Part shown: in pieces, positions 1 through 6,483 of the stretch | Layout of the letters: the number at the start of each line of letters is the position of its first letter | Position numbering within the stretch: position 1 is the first letter of the stretch | IMG/VR virus record: IMGVR_UViG_3300021579_000037 | Location: 1-24,927 of that record | Source: a virus | Length of the DNA stretch: 24,927 nucleotides | Strand: one strand, 5' to 3' | Made by a program: the position numbers and the translations under genes | Notes under the pieces: model-generated | Databases searched by the model: none | What the model saw: the letters and a program-made list of their open reading frames with translations, nothing else | Told to the model about the DNA's origin: nothing

Positions 1-172
1 TCCAGTCGAGCCGCACCTGGCCGGGCAGATCCCAGCTCAGCAGCTGCGCCTCGCGCACCGAGCGCAGCGCGAAGCCGACGCCCGCGGTGATGACCCCCTT
101 GGTATCCTTGTAGAGGTGCGGCACGACCCCTTCGAAGCGCTTCAGATCTGCGAACCTGTCAGGCGAGGACAT
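1..172 (-). CDS. Phage lysozyme/endolysin (T4-type, GH24-like), partial
   Basis: This would cleave peptidoglycan glycan strands during lysis. Only the first 57 residues are in the window; the gene runs off the left edge. Reading from the ATG at 172 gives KRFEGVV, then LYKDTKG, then VITAGVGF. Glu14, Asp23 and Thr29 have exactly the spacing (9 and 6 residues) of the T4 lysozyme catalytic triad Glu11-Asp20-Thr26. The start overlaps the end of the upstream gene by 14 nt, and an AAAGGG lies about 8 nt before the ATG. It is the last visible gene of a minus-strand operon with two small membrane proteins, which suits a lysis cassette. The motif spacing makes the family call strong; the C-terminal lobe cannot be seen. 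Confidence 0.85.
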   Translation of the reverse strand, partial: MSSPDRFADLKRFEGVVPHLYKDTKGVITAGVGFALRSVREAQLLSWDLPGQVRLDW

Positions 173-428
173 GATATGTGCCCTTTCGTGTCATTGTGTA
201 GTTGGGTCCCATCGCGAGCTTCACGAGCTGGAACTGGTCTGCTGTGAGCTGAAACAGGTGGGCCGGCGCCGCCTTCCAGCCGTCGGGGACGAGGTGCACG
301 TCTCCGCTTTCCCACATCTCCGCGCGCGAGTCGTAGAGAGTGGTCAGCCCCTCCATCTTCCCGCCCGCCTCTTCACATTCGAACACCGCTCGCACGCTGT
401 ACGCGGCGAGCGTGATGGTGCTGCTCAT
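159..428 (-). CDS. Hypothetical protein, 89 aa, lysis operon
   Basis: I do not recognise this 89-residue soluble protein. It begins MSSTITLAAYSVRAVFEC and has no signal peptide, membrane segment or known motif. The start at 428 is chosen because its ATG overlaps the stop of the preceding 41-aa gene as ATGA. The frame stays open upstream to 620, but that extension is arginine-rich and overlies the coding frame of the neighbouring gene, so it is not counted. The gene lies directly before the lysozyme and is probably co-translated with it. Its role is unknown; position suggests a late accessory or lysis-linked protein. Confidence 0.7.
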   Translation of the reverse strand: MSSTITLAAYSVRAVFECEEAGGKMEGLTTLYDSRAEMWESGDVHLVPDGWKAAPAHLFQLTADQFQLVKLAMGPNYTMTRKGTYHVLA

Positions 429-550
429 GGCCCCCTCCGCATCTGGCGTACCAGCGCGACCGTGCCGAACACAAGCCCAACCCACGCGGCCGTGGCCAGT
501 GCGCAGAAGAAACCAGCGCCGGCCCAGTGCATCAACTCGGTCGGTGTCAT
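425..550 (-). CDS. Small single-span membrane protein, 41 aa (holin-like candidate)
   Basis: This short gene encodes 41 residues starting MTPTELMHWAGAGFF. One hydrophobic segment (about residues 9-34) is followed by a basic tail, VRQMRRGP. Its ATG overlaps the stop of the upstream gene (ATGA at 550-547) and its stop overlaps the start of the downstream gene (ATGA at 428-425), so translational coupling on both sides supports it as real. A single membrane span with a positively charged C-terminus next to a lysozyme fits a small holin, antiholin or other lysis accessory protein. No family motif proves this. Confidence 0.65.
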   Translation of the reverse strand: MTPTELMHWAGAGFFCALATAAWVGLVFGTVALVRQMRRGP

Positions 551-1008
551 GACGCACCCCCGGGCAGGACGCGGAAGCCGCGGCGTCGGATCGCGGGAAG
601 AGAAGCGCGGTGCGCCTCATGTACCTGGTAGGTCGGGCCGGTGATGCCCACCAGCTCGCGCACGCCAGGGTTGTTGAACATCTCCGCCGCGCTCGTTTGC
701 TGCGCCGGAGTGTCGAGCACCACCAACGTGCGCCGGCCCTCCGGCGCGTCGCACTGCATGGCGAAGACGCGATCGAGCCGCAGCGCCGCGTCCATGTCGG
801 GCAGGTACAGAGACGCCGGGCCGCGGAAGCGGCAGCGCAACGGGTCGATTTGCATCACGCCCCAGGTCAGCCCTTCGGTCGACCCGAGTGTGCCGCCGTC
901 GAGGGTGCTCACGTACAGCGTGACCTTGAGCCCATCTTCCCGCGCGTCATACAGGAAGCGCCGCTGTTCGCGGATGTTGTGCTCTGCCCGATCTTCGATC
1001 TCTTTCAT
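547..1008 (-). CDS. Hypothetical protein, 153 aa, lysis operon
   Basis: I do not recognise this 153-residue protein. It starts MKEIEDRAEHNIREQRR, a charged helical N-terminus, and continues into a mixed soluble domain with no signal peptide or membrane segment. The start at 1008 has ACGGAG about 7 nt upstream and overlaps the stop of the 56-aa gene as ATGA. A longer open frame up to 1077 lacks such a site and would overlap the upstream gene. It sits between two small membrane-protein genes in the minus-strand operon that ends in lysozyme. Confidence 0.7.
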   Translation of the reverse strand: MKEIEDRAEHNIREQRRFLYDAREDGLKVTLYVSTLDGGTLGSTEGLTWGVMQIDPLRCRFRGPASLYLPDMDAALRLDRVFAMQCDAPEGRRTLVVLDTPAQQTSAAEMFNNPGVRELVGITGPTYQVHEAHRASLPAIRRRGFRVLPGGAS

Positions 1009-1175
1009 TGGCAACTCCGTACTGCTGCGATCACTAGCGTGGTGAGCGTCAGGAAGACGCCGACCAGCCATGTCCAATCGTAGCTGTTGCGGGGGCGCGT
1101 GTCGACCCAGACACGCGCTTCCACCAGGGAATCCCCTGCTGGCGGCGCGTCTTCGGGATACTGTTCGTGGTGCAT
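1005..1175 (-). CDS. Small C-terminal membrane-anchored protein, 56 aa
   Basis: First gene of the minus-strand lysis operon. It encodes 56 residues beginning MHHEQYPEDAPPAGDS. An acidic, polar N-terminal half (1-35) is followed by one hydrophobic span (about 35-52, WTWLVGVFLTLTTLVIAA) and a short RSCQ tail. The start is set by a clear GGAGGAAACA immediately before the ATG; the open frame to 1220 has no such signal. The topology suits a C-tail-anchored lysis or membrane-interaction protein, such as a holin or antiholin, but no family is recognised. Confidence 0.7.
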   Translation of the reverse strand: MHHEQYPEDAPPAGDSLVEARVWVDTRPRNSYDWTWLVGVFLTLTTLVIAAVRSCQ

Positions 1176-1192
1176 TGTTTCCTCCGATCGTG

Positions 1193-1211
1193 GGTGTGGT
1201 ATCATTACCAC
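1193..1211 (-). repeat. Leader palindrome, copy 1
   Basis: The perfect inverted repeat GTGGTA/TACCAC (1196-1211, 4-nt loop) lies in the leader of the lysis operon, 18 nt before the start codon. On the minus strand the 19-nt sequence ending CACACC is matched 18/19 on the plus strand at 20544-20562. It is probably an operator or a leader hairpin. Confidence 0.6.
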
Positions 1212-1304
1212 TTGCAACACTGCTCCGAAGAACGCGAGCCGGGCGGGGCCGGTCGCTCCTCGCAGATACTACGACGTAGCTTCGTGCTGCATCGTGACGC
1301 TTTC

Positions 1305-1333
1305 ATTTTACCATAAAATCGCCCCGTGCGCAA
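1305..1333 (-). promoter_or_regulatory. Sigma70-like promoter for the lysis operon
   Basis: On the minus strand, TTGCGC (1333-1328), a 17-nt spacer and TAAAAT (1310-1305) preceded by TGG form a promoter. It would start a transcript near 1298 with a leader of about 120 nt before the 56-aa gene. The same TTGCG...TGGTAAAAT layout recurs on the plus strand at 20379-20406. Confidence 0.6.
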
Positions 1334-1360
1334 GCCGCCCCTACTTTTTGTAGATTCGAC

Positions 1361-1390
1361 TTGCCCGGCGCACAGATACGTGGTTAGAAT
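1361..1390 (+). promoter_or_regulatory. Promoter of the early/replication operon, near-leaderless
   Basis: TTGCCC (1361-1366), an 18-nt spacer and TAGAAT (1385-1390) precede the HNH gene. The -10 box ends only 5 nt before the ATG at 1396, so transcription should start at about the initiation codon. No Shine-Dalgarno sequence is present there. Confidence 0.55.
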
Positions 1391-1395
1391 GGGGC

Positions 1396-1740
1396 ATGGA
1401 ACCGTCAGTGTTTTGGAGGCGTGTCGACATCGCCGCGCCGGACGCTTGCTGGTTGTGGGAGGGTCCGTGCCATGTGAACGGCTATGGGCTGTTCATAACC
1501 ACAGACTTCAAGGAGTACGCACACAGACTCGCGTATGCGTTCGAGCACGGGCTCGTGCCGGACGGTCTACTCGTGCGCCACATGTGCGAGAGTCGGTATC
1601 GTCCCGGAGACACGACGTGCCGTAGGTGTTGCAATCCTGCACACTTGAAGGCCGGAACGCAGGCGGACAACGTGAACGACGCGATCCTTGCCGGGCGTCG
1701 TTGCGCGCCGCGTGCAACTCTGGAGGGGCAGACAACATGA
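1396..1740 (+). CDS. HNH homing-type endonuclease
   Basis: A 114-residue nuclease of the CWLW/HNH_3 homing-endonuclease type that would make double-strand breaks in DNA. Visible pieces are DACWLWEG (16-23), NGYG (28-31), AHRLAYAFEHG (42-52), the His of VRHMC (H62), and CRRCCNPAHL (75-84) with the HNH Asn80 and His83. The cysteines suggest a bound zinc. It is the first gene of the plus-strand operon, with a -10 box 5 nt before its ATG, and its stop overlaps the helicase start as ATGA. Two further members of the same family occur in the window: an intact gene at 2539 and a remnant at 15016. Confidence 0.9.
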   Translation: MEPSVFWRRVDIAAPDACWLWEGPCHVNGYGLFITTDFKEYAHRLAYAFEHGLVPDGLLVRHMCESRYRPGDTTCRRCCNPAHLKAGTQADNVNDAILAGRRCAPRATLEGQTT

Positions 1741-2549
1741 AGACGCTGGCGAAGGCACGGACTGATTACGTCGCGTGGCTGAAAGACCCCGCAGCTCGCG
1801 CGCTCTCGACTGTTCGCTGGGGCACACCGTTCATGCAGCGCGCCGCGGGCGACCCGGCGCTGGGGGGCTGCAGCGAGGTGGGCTCGCTGATCGTGGTGGG
1901 CGGCTGGCCCGGCACCGGCAAGTCCATGTTCGGGCTGCGAGAGCTGGCGTACCTGCCAGCGAAGTCACTTTACCTGAGCTTCGAAGACAGTGAGCGCGAG
2001 GTGGCGAAGCGCGGCGCCATCATCGACCCCGAGCAGCAGGAGCAGATCACGCTGATCACCGACCCGCGCGCCGCGACGCTGCCGGCGGTCGAGGACGCGG
2101 TGCGCGAGTTCCGCCTCGAACATGCGGATGATGACGCACCGTTCGTGGTGCTGGTCGATTACATCCAGCTGCTGAGTCTGGGCTCCCAGGGGCAGCAGCA
2201 GCGCACGCACGAGATCAGTCAGATCGTCGGCGGGCTGCGCGCGCTCGGCCGCGACGAGGGCGCGGTGTTCATCCTGAACGCACACTTGCAGCGGCCCCAG
2301 CGCTCCGCGAAGAAGCGCGGGCAGCAGGAGGAGGATGATGCGCCGCCGCCCAAGCCGCGCATGTCGGACCTGGGCGACAGTAAGAGCATCGAGGGTACGG
2401 CGGACGCGGTGCTGCTGCTCTACCCGTGGCAGGACGGCACGCTGGAGATATTCAACGCCAAGCACAAGCACGGCCCCGCGGGCGCGCGCAAGCTATTCCG
2501 CCGGGACCCAGACAGCGGCTGGCTGGACGAGGTACTCCATGACTACTGA
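1737..2549 (+). CDS. DnaB-like replicative helicase, RecA-type ATPase core
   Basis: This 270-residue protein looks like the ATPase core of a hexameric DnaB/T7 gp4-type helicase that unwinds DNA at the phage fork. Walker A is GGWPGTGKS (55-63), the catalytic Glu region is SFEDSERE (81-88), Walker B is VVLVDYIQLL (137-146), and the H3/H4-type segment is FILNAHLQRPQRS followed by MSDLGDSKSIEGTADAVLLLYP near 209-230. It lacks the N-terminal scaffold or primase domain of full-length helicases, so it is short for the family. The start at 1737 has TGGAGGGG upstream and overlaps the HNH stop. A RadA/RepA-like ATPase is the main alternative. Confidence 0.85.
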   Translation: MKTLAKARTDYVAWLKDPAARALSTVRWGTPFMQRAAGDPALGGCSEVGSLIVVGGWPGTGKSMFGLRELAYLPAKSLYLSFEDSEREVAKRGAIIDPEQQEQITLITDPRAATLPAVEDAVREFRLEHADDDAPFVVLVDYIQLLSLGSQGQQQRTHEISQIVGGLRALGRDEGAVFILNAHLQRPQRSAKKRGQQEEDDAPPPKPRMSDLGDSKSIEGTADAVLLLYPWQDGTLEIFNAKHKHGPAGARKLFRRDPDSGWLDEVLHDY

Positions 2550-3009
2550 GTTTCAATCCCACACAGTGGCGGCAAGGCTCCGACGGCGGATGATCGTCGG
2601 CGCTCCGGATGCGTGCTGGCTGTGGGTCGGGGCGGTGGACCAGTCAGGGTATGGGCGGATCAGCGTCGGGGGCGGCAAGTACCGTCGCACGCACGTCGTT
2701 GCATACGTCGTGTGGGTCGGTCCCCGCGGCGGGCTCGACGTGCTGCACCGCTGCGACATACGCAACTGCTGCAATCCGGCGCACCTGTATCTGGGGAGCC
2801 ACAGCGACAACATGCGCGACCGCGCTGCGCGCGGGCGCCAGACCAACGCGAAACTCACGAAAGAAGTTGCGGCTGACGTTGTGGCGTGGTACAAAATAGG
2901 AGGCTGGACACAGCGCGAACTTGCGGCGGCGTTCGGCGTCGACTATCGAACCGTGAACCAGGTCGTTCACGGTAAAACCTGGAACTGGTCACAGAAGAAA
3001 GCAGGGTAA
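2539..3009 (+). CDS. HNH homing-type endonuclease with C-terminal HTH
   Basis: A 156-residue nuclease. The HNH half (24-93) carries DACWLWVG, SGYGRI, VLHRCD (H70) and CCNPAHLYLG (N79, H82). A second domain (about 105-148, KLTKEVAADVVAWYKIGG then TQRELAAAFGVDYRTVN) is a resolvase/NUMOD-like helix-turn-helix that would aid target recognition. The ATG overlaps the last 11 nt of the helicase gene and has GAGG upstream. The gene is wedged between helicase and the RuvC-like gene, whose normal start codon is missing just downstream. That suggests it invaded an existing operon. Confidence 0.9.
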   Translation: MTTEFQSHTVAARLRRRMIVGAPDACWLWVGAVDQSGYGRISVGGGKYRRTHVVAYVVWVGPRGGLDVLHRCDIRNCCNPAHLYLGSHSDNMRDRAARGRQTNAKLTKEVAADVVAWYKIGGWTQRELAAAFGVDYRTVNQVVHGKTWNWSQKKAG

Positions 3010-3067
3010 GCCAATTCCCTACACACAAGACAAGTACGCCCCCTCAAATCGGACCTACGCCGCGATC

Positions 3068-3571
3068 GTGGCGCTGGACCCGGCGGGCGTCGCCGACGCC
3101 GGCTGCGCCGCACGCGTCACCGCGACGCTGCCGGACGAGCCAGTGCTCGAGAACCTGCGCTCGCCCGACTTCCAGTATCAGGGCCCGCTGTTCGACACGC
3201 GCTTCAGCGACGAGCTGACGCTGTGGTTGGCGCGCAACGTGATGGGGGGCGGGAAGGTGCTGCTCGCGTACGAGCGCAGCGGCTACCGCTCCATGACCAC
3301 GGTGCTGAGCATTGGGTCGGGCATCGGCCGCGTGCGCGGGCTGCTGCAAGACCTGGGTGTCGCGGGCCCCGCTGACGCGGTGTGGGTCGCGCCCCGCACG
3401 TTCCGCAAGTGGAACCTGGGCGAACCGCTGCCGAAGGGCCGCGACGATCTGAAGCGCGCCGCGGTGGACTGCGTCGCGCGCCGCTACGGCGTCGCCGTCA
3501 AGGACGACCTGGCCGAAGCGATCTGCCTGCTGGACTACGTCACCGTCGAGTGCCCGGGAGAGTGGCTGTGA
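3068..3571 (+). CDS. RuvC-like Holliday-junction resolvase/RNase H-fold nuclease
   Basis: A probable RuvC-type nuclease that would resolve branched DNA before packaging. From the GTG at 3068 it is 167 residues. The first catalytic Asp lies in VALDPAG (D4), a Glu in LLAYERSG (E69), and an Asp pair in VKDDLAEA (D146, D147). VWVAPRTFRKWNLG resembles the family's central strand. The start is doubtful. GTG 3068 has no ribosome binding site and cuts into the first beta-strand. The frame stays open back to 2957 with no ATG, GTG or TTG, but an ATT at 3014 has AGGG 7 nt upstream and would give 185 residues. The stop overlaps the next gene as GTGA. Confidence 0.75.
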   Translation: MALDPAGVADAGCAARVTATLPDEPVLENLRSPDFQYQGPLFDTRFSDELTLWLARNVMGGGKVLLAYERSGYRSMTTVLSIGSGIGRVRGLLQDLGVAGPADAVWVAPRTFRKWNLGEPLPKGRDDLKRAAVDCVARRYGVAVKDDLAEAICLLDYVTVECPGEWL

Positions 3572-4005
3572 AGCACGTTCAGCCAGTCCACAAGTCCGAG
3601 GACTTCCGCACGCTGCAGCGCGAGTGGTACGCCAAGCTGGCCGCCACCGGCTTCCGCGACATCGAGCAGTGGAAGCTCCAGGAGAACGGCGACCTGGAGG
3701 CGACCTACCTGGTCGATCACGTTGGCCGCGGCCGCGCGATCGCGACCCAAGGGAAGACCACCGGCGGCGAAGACCTGTTCGTGGTGCTGGGCCGTCACTT
3801 CCACGTCGCGCGCTTCGCCAGCTTACGGCAGCGCACCTGGGCGCTGCTCTACGTGAACGGGTGGCGCGGGGCGGAGATCGCCCGTCTCTTCCCGACCACC
3901 AACGCAAAGACGGTCACGGCATTCCTGAGCGCGTTTCGCGCAGAGGCGCTCGCGTGCGGGCTGCACGCCGACGCGGCCCAGGAGGACGAGGAGGAGGACC
4001 TGTGA
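3568..4005 (+). CDS. HTH DNA-binding protein, 145 aa, function unknown
   Basis: I do not recognise the family. The GTG start overlaps the upstream stop and has GGGAG before it. Residues about 92-128 (WALLYVNGWRGAEIARLF, then TTNAKTVTAFLSAFR) look like a helix-turn-helix of the sigma-70 region 4 or LuxR kind. The C-terminus is very acidic (EDEEEDL). The N-terminal half contains a beta-rich stretch with no motif. A regulatory or small-terminase-like role is possible for an HTH protein in a phage operon, but nothing specific supports either. Confidence 0.7.
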   Translation: MKHVQPVHKSEDFRTLQREWYAKLAATGFRDIEQWKLQENGDLEATYLVDHVGRGRAIATQGKTTGGEDLFVVLGRHFHVARFASLRQRTWALLYVNGWRGAEIARLFPTTNAKTVTAFLSAFRAEALACGLHADAAQEDEEEDL

Positions 4006-4340
4006 CGAAGAAGTCTAACACGGAGCTGGCGCGCATTCGCGCCGCGGCGAAGGCGCTGCGCACGTCGCAGCAGCCGGCGACCCAGCCGTCGGACGTGATG
4101 CCGGCACTGCACGGCGTGATCGCGGACGCGCGCGACATCATCGCGCGCGAGCTGCGCACCATGAAGACAGCCCAGGGCGGCGGCTTGCCGATGTCGCTGG
4201 GCGATGCTAAGAAGCTTCAGGCGCTGCTGTCGTCGCTGTCCGCCACACAGACCGTGGAGAAGGGACTGACCCCTGACACCGAGAACCTGACAGACGAGGA
4301 GCTTGCCGCCGAGCTGCGCAAGCTGGGAGAAGGGTCGTGA
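4002..4340 (+). CDS. Hypothetical protein, 112 aa
   Basis: I do not recognise this protein. The GTG at 4002 overlaps the upstream stop as GTGA, behind GAGGAGGA. It is helical and charged: a basic N-terminus (VTKKSNTELARIRAAAKAL), a middle helix and a C-terminal LTDEELAAELRKLGEGS segment. It may bind DNA or act as a small adaptor; some small terminase subunits have a similar size and tail, but no diagnostic motif is present. It is translationally coupled to both neighbours. Confidence 0.65.
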   Translation: MTKKSNTELARIRAAAKALRTSQQPATQPSDVMPALHGVIADARDIIARELRTMKTAQGGGLPMSLGDAKKLQALLSSLSATQTVEKGLTPDTENLTDEELAAELRKLGEGS

Positions 4341-4486
4341 CGTTGTTGCAGCGGTTGCGCGCCGCGTGGGACCGCATCACGGCACCGACGCCCGCACCTG
4401 AGCGGTATCCGGTGGACGAGGACCGGGAAGAGATCGAGCGCTGGAAGGCACGGCTACGAAAGGCTGGGATTCGATATGACGCGTGA
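4337..4486 (+). CDS. Small hypothetical protein, 49 aa
   Basis: A 49-residue reading frame from a GTG that overlaps the upstream stop as GTGA; AGAAGGG precedes it. It starts VTLLQRLRAAWDRIT and ends RWKARLRKAGIRYDA, giving two amphipathic charged helices around a proline-rich turn. It overlaps the following HAD gene by 11 nt. Coupling and the absence of any other gene in the gap support it. No function can be assigned. Confidence 0.55.
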   Translation: MTLLQRLRAAWDRITAPTPAPERYPVDEDREEIERWKARLRKAGIRYDA

Positions 4487-5078
4487 CGTGATCCTGTGTG
4501 ACGTGGACGGCGTGATCGCCGATTGCAGCGGCGCGGTGCACCGTGCTGCCGTCGACTTCGTGCTCGTGCACGGGGTCACCGGGAAGGGCGGGAAGCCCGA
4601 CCACACCTACGAAGTGCCGAGCCCGGAGCTGCAGCGCCAGTTCGAGTTCGAGCCGTGGCTGTTCCCGAGCGTGGAGGACTACGCGCGGTTCGTCGAGTAC
4701 GAGCTGTCGCGCGACCGGCTGGGCTGGGAGGTGAAGCTTTACCCGGACGCCGAGCGCTTCGTGGCGGAGCTGCAGAAGCTGGGCGAGGTGGTGTTCTGCA
4801 CCAGCCAGTGGTCAGGCATGGCGTGCTGGGTGCCGGCGCGCGAGCGCCTGCTGCACAGCCACTTCCCGGGCTGCGACATCGTGTTCACCCACGCCAAGCA
4901 CCGCGTGCACGGCGCGTACCTGATCGACGACAAGCCGTCGACGGTGCGCCACCCCGACAACAAGGACCGCGCGCTGCTGTTCGACAGGCCGTGGAACCGC
5001 GACGCGACCGACCTGGACGACTGGCGCTTCCCGGGCTACGATGCAGTTCTGGACGCTCTGGGGGGAGGTGGACTGTGA
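4476..5078 (+). CDS. HAD-family 5'(3')-deoxyribonucleotidase-like phosphatase
   Basis: A 200-residue HAD hydrolase predicted to dephosphorylate deoxynucleoside monophosphates. HAD motif I is LCDVDGVIAD with nucleophile D9 and acid D11. Motif II is the Thr/Ser of VVFCTSQWSG (T109/S110). A Lys lies in HAKHRVHG, and motif IV is YLIDDKPS (D151, D152). The cap-like insertion between motifs I and II fits the NT5C/phage nucleotidase group. It belongs to the nucleotide and DNA-modification section of the operon, next to a Dam-like methyltransferase. The exact substrate is not shown by the sequence; it could work with the dATP/dGTP diphosphohydrolase homologue at 11590 to drain purine dNTPs. Confidence 0.8.
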   Translation: MTRDVILCDVDGVIADCSGAVHRAAVDFVLVHGVTGKGGKPDHTYEVPSPELQRQFEFEPWLFPSVEDYARFVEYELSRDRLGWEVKLYPDAERFVAELQKLGEVVFCTSQWSGMACWVPARERLLHSHFPGCDIVFTHAKHRVHGAYLIDDKPSTVRHPDNKDRALLFDRPWNRDATDLDDWRFPGYDAVLDALGGGGL

Positions 5079-5719
5079 GCAACGCCATGACCGGACTGAA
5101 CACTAGCAACCGAGACGACAAGCCCGAGGAGCGCGAGCAGCAGATCCTAACGCCGCCCGCGCTGGTGTCGCTGGTGCGCGCCATTTTCGACGGCCCCATC
5201 GAGCTGGACCCGTGCGCCGCGGTGGATGAATGGGGCGACGTGCTGGGCTTCGTGGATGCCAAGCGGCATCACAGCGGCACGCTGGCGACCAATCTTCCCG
5301 AGGACCGAAACGGCTGGACGCAGCCGTGGGCGGATCGCACGTTCGTCAACCCTCCGTACGCGGAGTTGCGAGTGTGGCTCGCCTGCGCAGTTAGAGAGTC
5401 TGAGGATCAGCGCCACAGGATCGCGGTGCTGTGTCCGGTACGCAGCAACCGCTGGTGGTGGCGGCGCTCGCGCGACGCCGCGCGAGCGCGCGGCGCCTAC
5501 GTCGAGCTGGACCCGTTCGCGTTCGTCGGCTTCGAGAAGGGCACGCTGATCACGAAGGGGAAGAAGGCCGGGCAGACGCGCACGGCAGACGAGGTTGCGC
5601 CGATGGCCATGTGCCTGATGTGCTTCAACGTCGACGTCAACCGCGTCGAGGCGGCGCTGTTAGGGGCACAGCAAGTCACGACGGGCACTCGCCCGATCAT
5701 GGGCGAGGTGCTGCGATGA
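5075..5719 (+). CDS. Phage DNA N6-adenine methyltransferase (Dam-like)
   Basis: This 214-residue protein resembles the phage N-6-adenine methyltransferase family that methylates adenine in DNA. ILTPPALVSLVRAIF (24-38), the FDGPIELDPCAA segment (38-49) that binds S-adenosylmethionine, and the catalytic FVNPPY (90-95, the DPPY-type motif) are seen in order, followed by hydrophobic strands and a basic WWWRRSR stretch. The GTG start at 5075 follows GGGGGGAGG and overlaps the HAD stop. It is likely to protect phage DNA from host restriction. Target specificity cannot be read; GATC is the usual one in the wider family. Confidence 0.85.
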   Translation: MSNAMTGLNTSNRDDKPEEREQQILTPPALVSLVRAIFDGPIELDPCAAVDEWGDVLGFVDAKRHHSGTLATNLPEDRNGWTQPWADRTFVNPPYAELRVWLACAVRESEDQRHRIAVLCPVRSNRWWWRRSRDAARARGAYVELDPFAFVGFEKGTLITKGKKAGQTRTADEVAPMAMCLMCFNVDVNRVEAALLGAQQVTTGTRPIMGEVLR

Positions 5720-6483
5720 CCTATCGCCGCATCGCATCGAGCAAGGACCGCGCTACGTGGCTGGAAGCGCGCAAGCACTTCTACACCGCATCCGAGATCG
5801 CGTGTATCCTGGACGTGGGGTTCCTGACGTCGAAGGAGCTGGAGACCCAGAAGCGCGCAGCCGTCGTGTCGGCGGAGGATGACGAGGTGGGCAACCTGGC
5901 CATGGTCGCCGCGGGGCGCCACCTGGAGGCGGGCGTTCTCTCCTGGTTCGCGGCCGAGACCCCGCACCTGGAGTTCACACCCAACGACTGGCTGCTGGCG
6001 CGCGACGGCGGCGAGCTGCCCGTCGCCGCCACGCCAGACGGCATCATGGACGAGGTGCCGGTCGAAGCGAAGAACGTGCGCTTCGAGAGCTTCAGCAGCT
6101 GGACCAAGTTCGGCAGCCGCGACGAGTATGCGGCCTACGACTGGGCGTCGGATATCACGATCACGAATATCGTGAAGCGCTTCCCGCCTATCACGATGCG
6201 CGTGGCGAAGAAGGACTGGGGCACGCCGCGCGGCAACTGGCGCGCGGCGGTGGTCGGCGCGTACGAGGAGCGGCTCAAGCTCGGGCCACTGCAGGTGCCG
6301 CTGAAGTACGTGGTCCAGGCGCACGTGCAGATGTACGTCATGGACGCGCCGCGCGGCTGGGTGACAGCCGTGCTCGGCGGCGACACACGACTCGACTTCG
6401 AGCTTGCACGCAGCGCGAAGCTGGAGCATCATTGGTTAGAGGCGACTCGCAACTTCAACGAGACGATCGGAGGACTGACATGA
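5716..6483 (+). CDS. YqaJ-like viral recombinase/exonuclease
   Basis: A 255-residue nuclease of the lambda-exonuclease/YqaJ fold that would resect DNA ends to give single strands for annealing. The family opening is SSKDRATWLEARKHFYTASE (8-27). Catalytic residues lie in GRHLEAG (E71), ATPDGI (D108) and PVEAKN (E117, K119), followed by the Gln-rich helix VVQAHVQMYV. The ATG overlaps the methyltransferase stop, with GAGG upstream. The next gene is an ERF-type annealing protein, and the pair forms a standard two-component phage recombination system. Confidence 0.88.
   Translation: MTYRRIASSKDRATWLEARKHFYTASEIACILDVGFLTSKELETQKRAAVVSAEDDEVGNLAMVAAGRHLEAGVLSWFAAETPHLEFTPNDWLLARDGGELPVAATPDGIMDEVPVEAKNVRFESFSSWTKFGSRDEYAAYDWASDITITNIVKRFPPITMRVAKKDWGTPRGNWRAAVVGAYEERLKLGPLQVPLKYVVQAHVQMYVMDAPRGWVTAVLGGDTRLDFELARSAKLEHHWLEATRNFNETIGGLT

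Noticed and set aside
3568-4340. Small terminase subunit
   Set aside because: The HTH protein and the 112-aa protein have suitable sizes, but neither shows a diagnostic motif and both are 8 kb from the large subunit, so no name was given.
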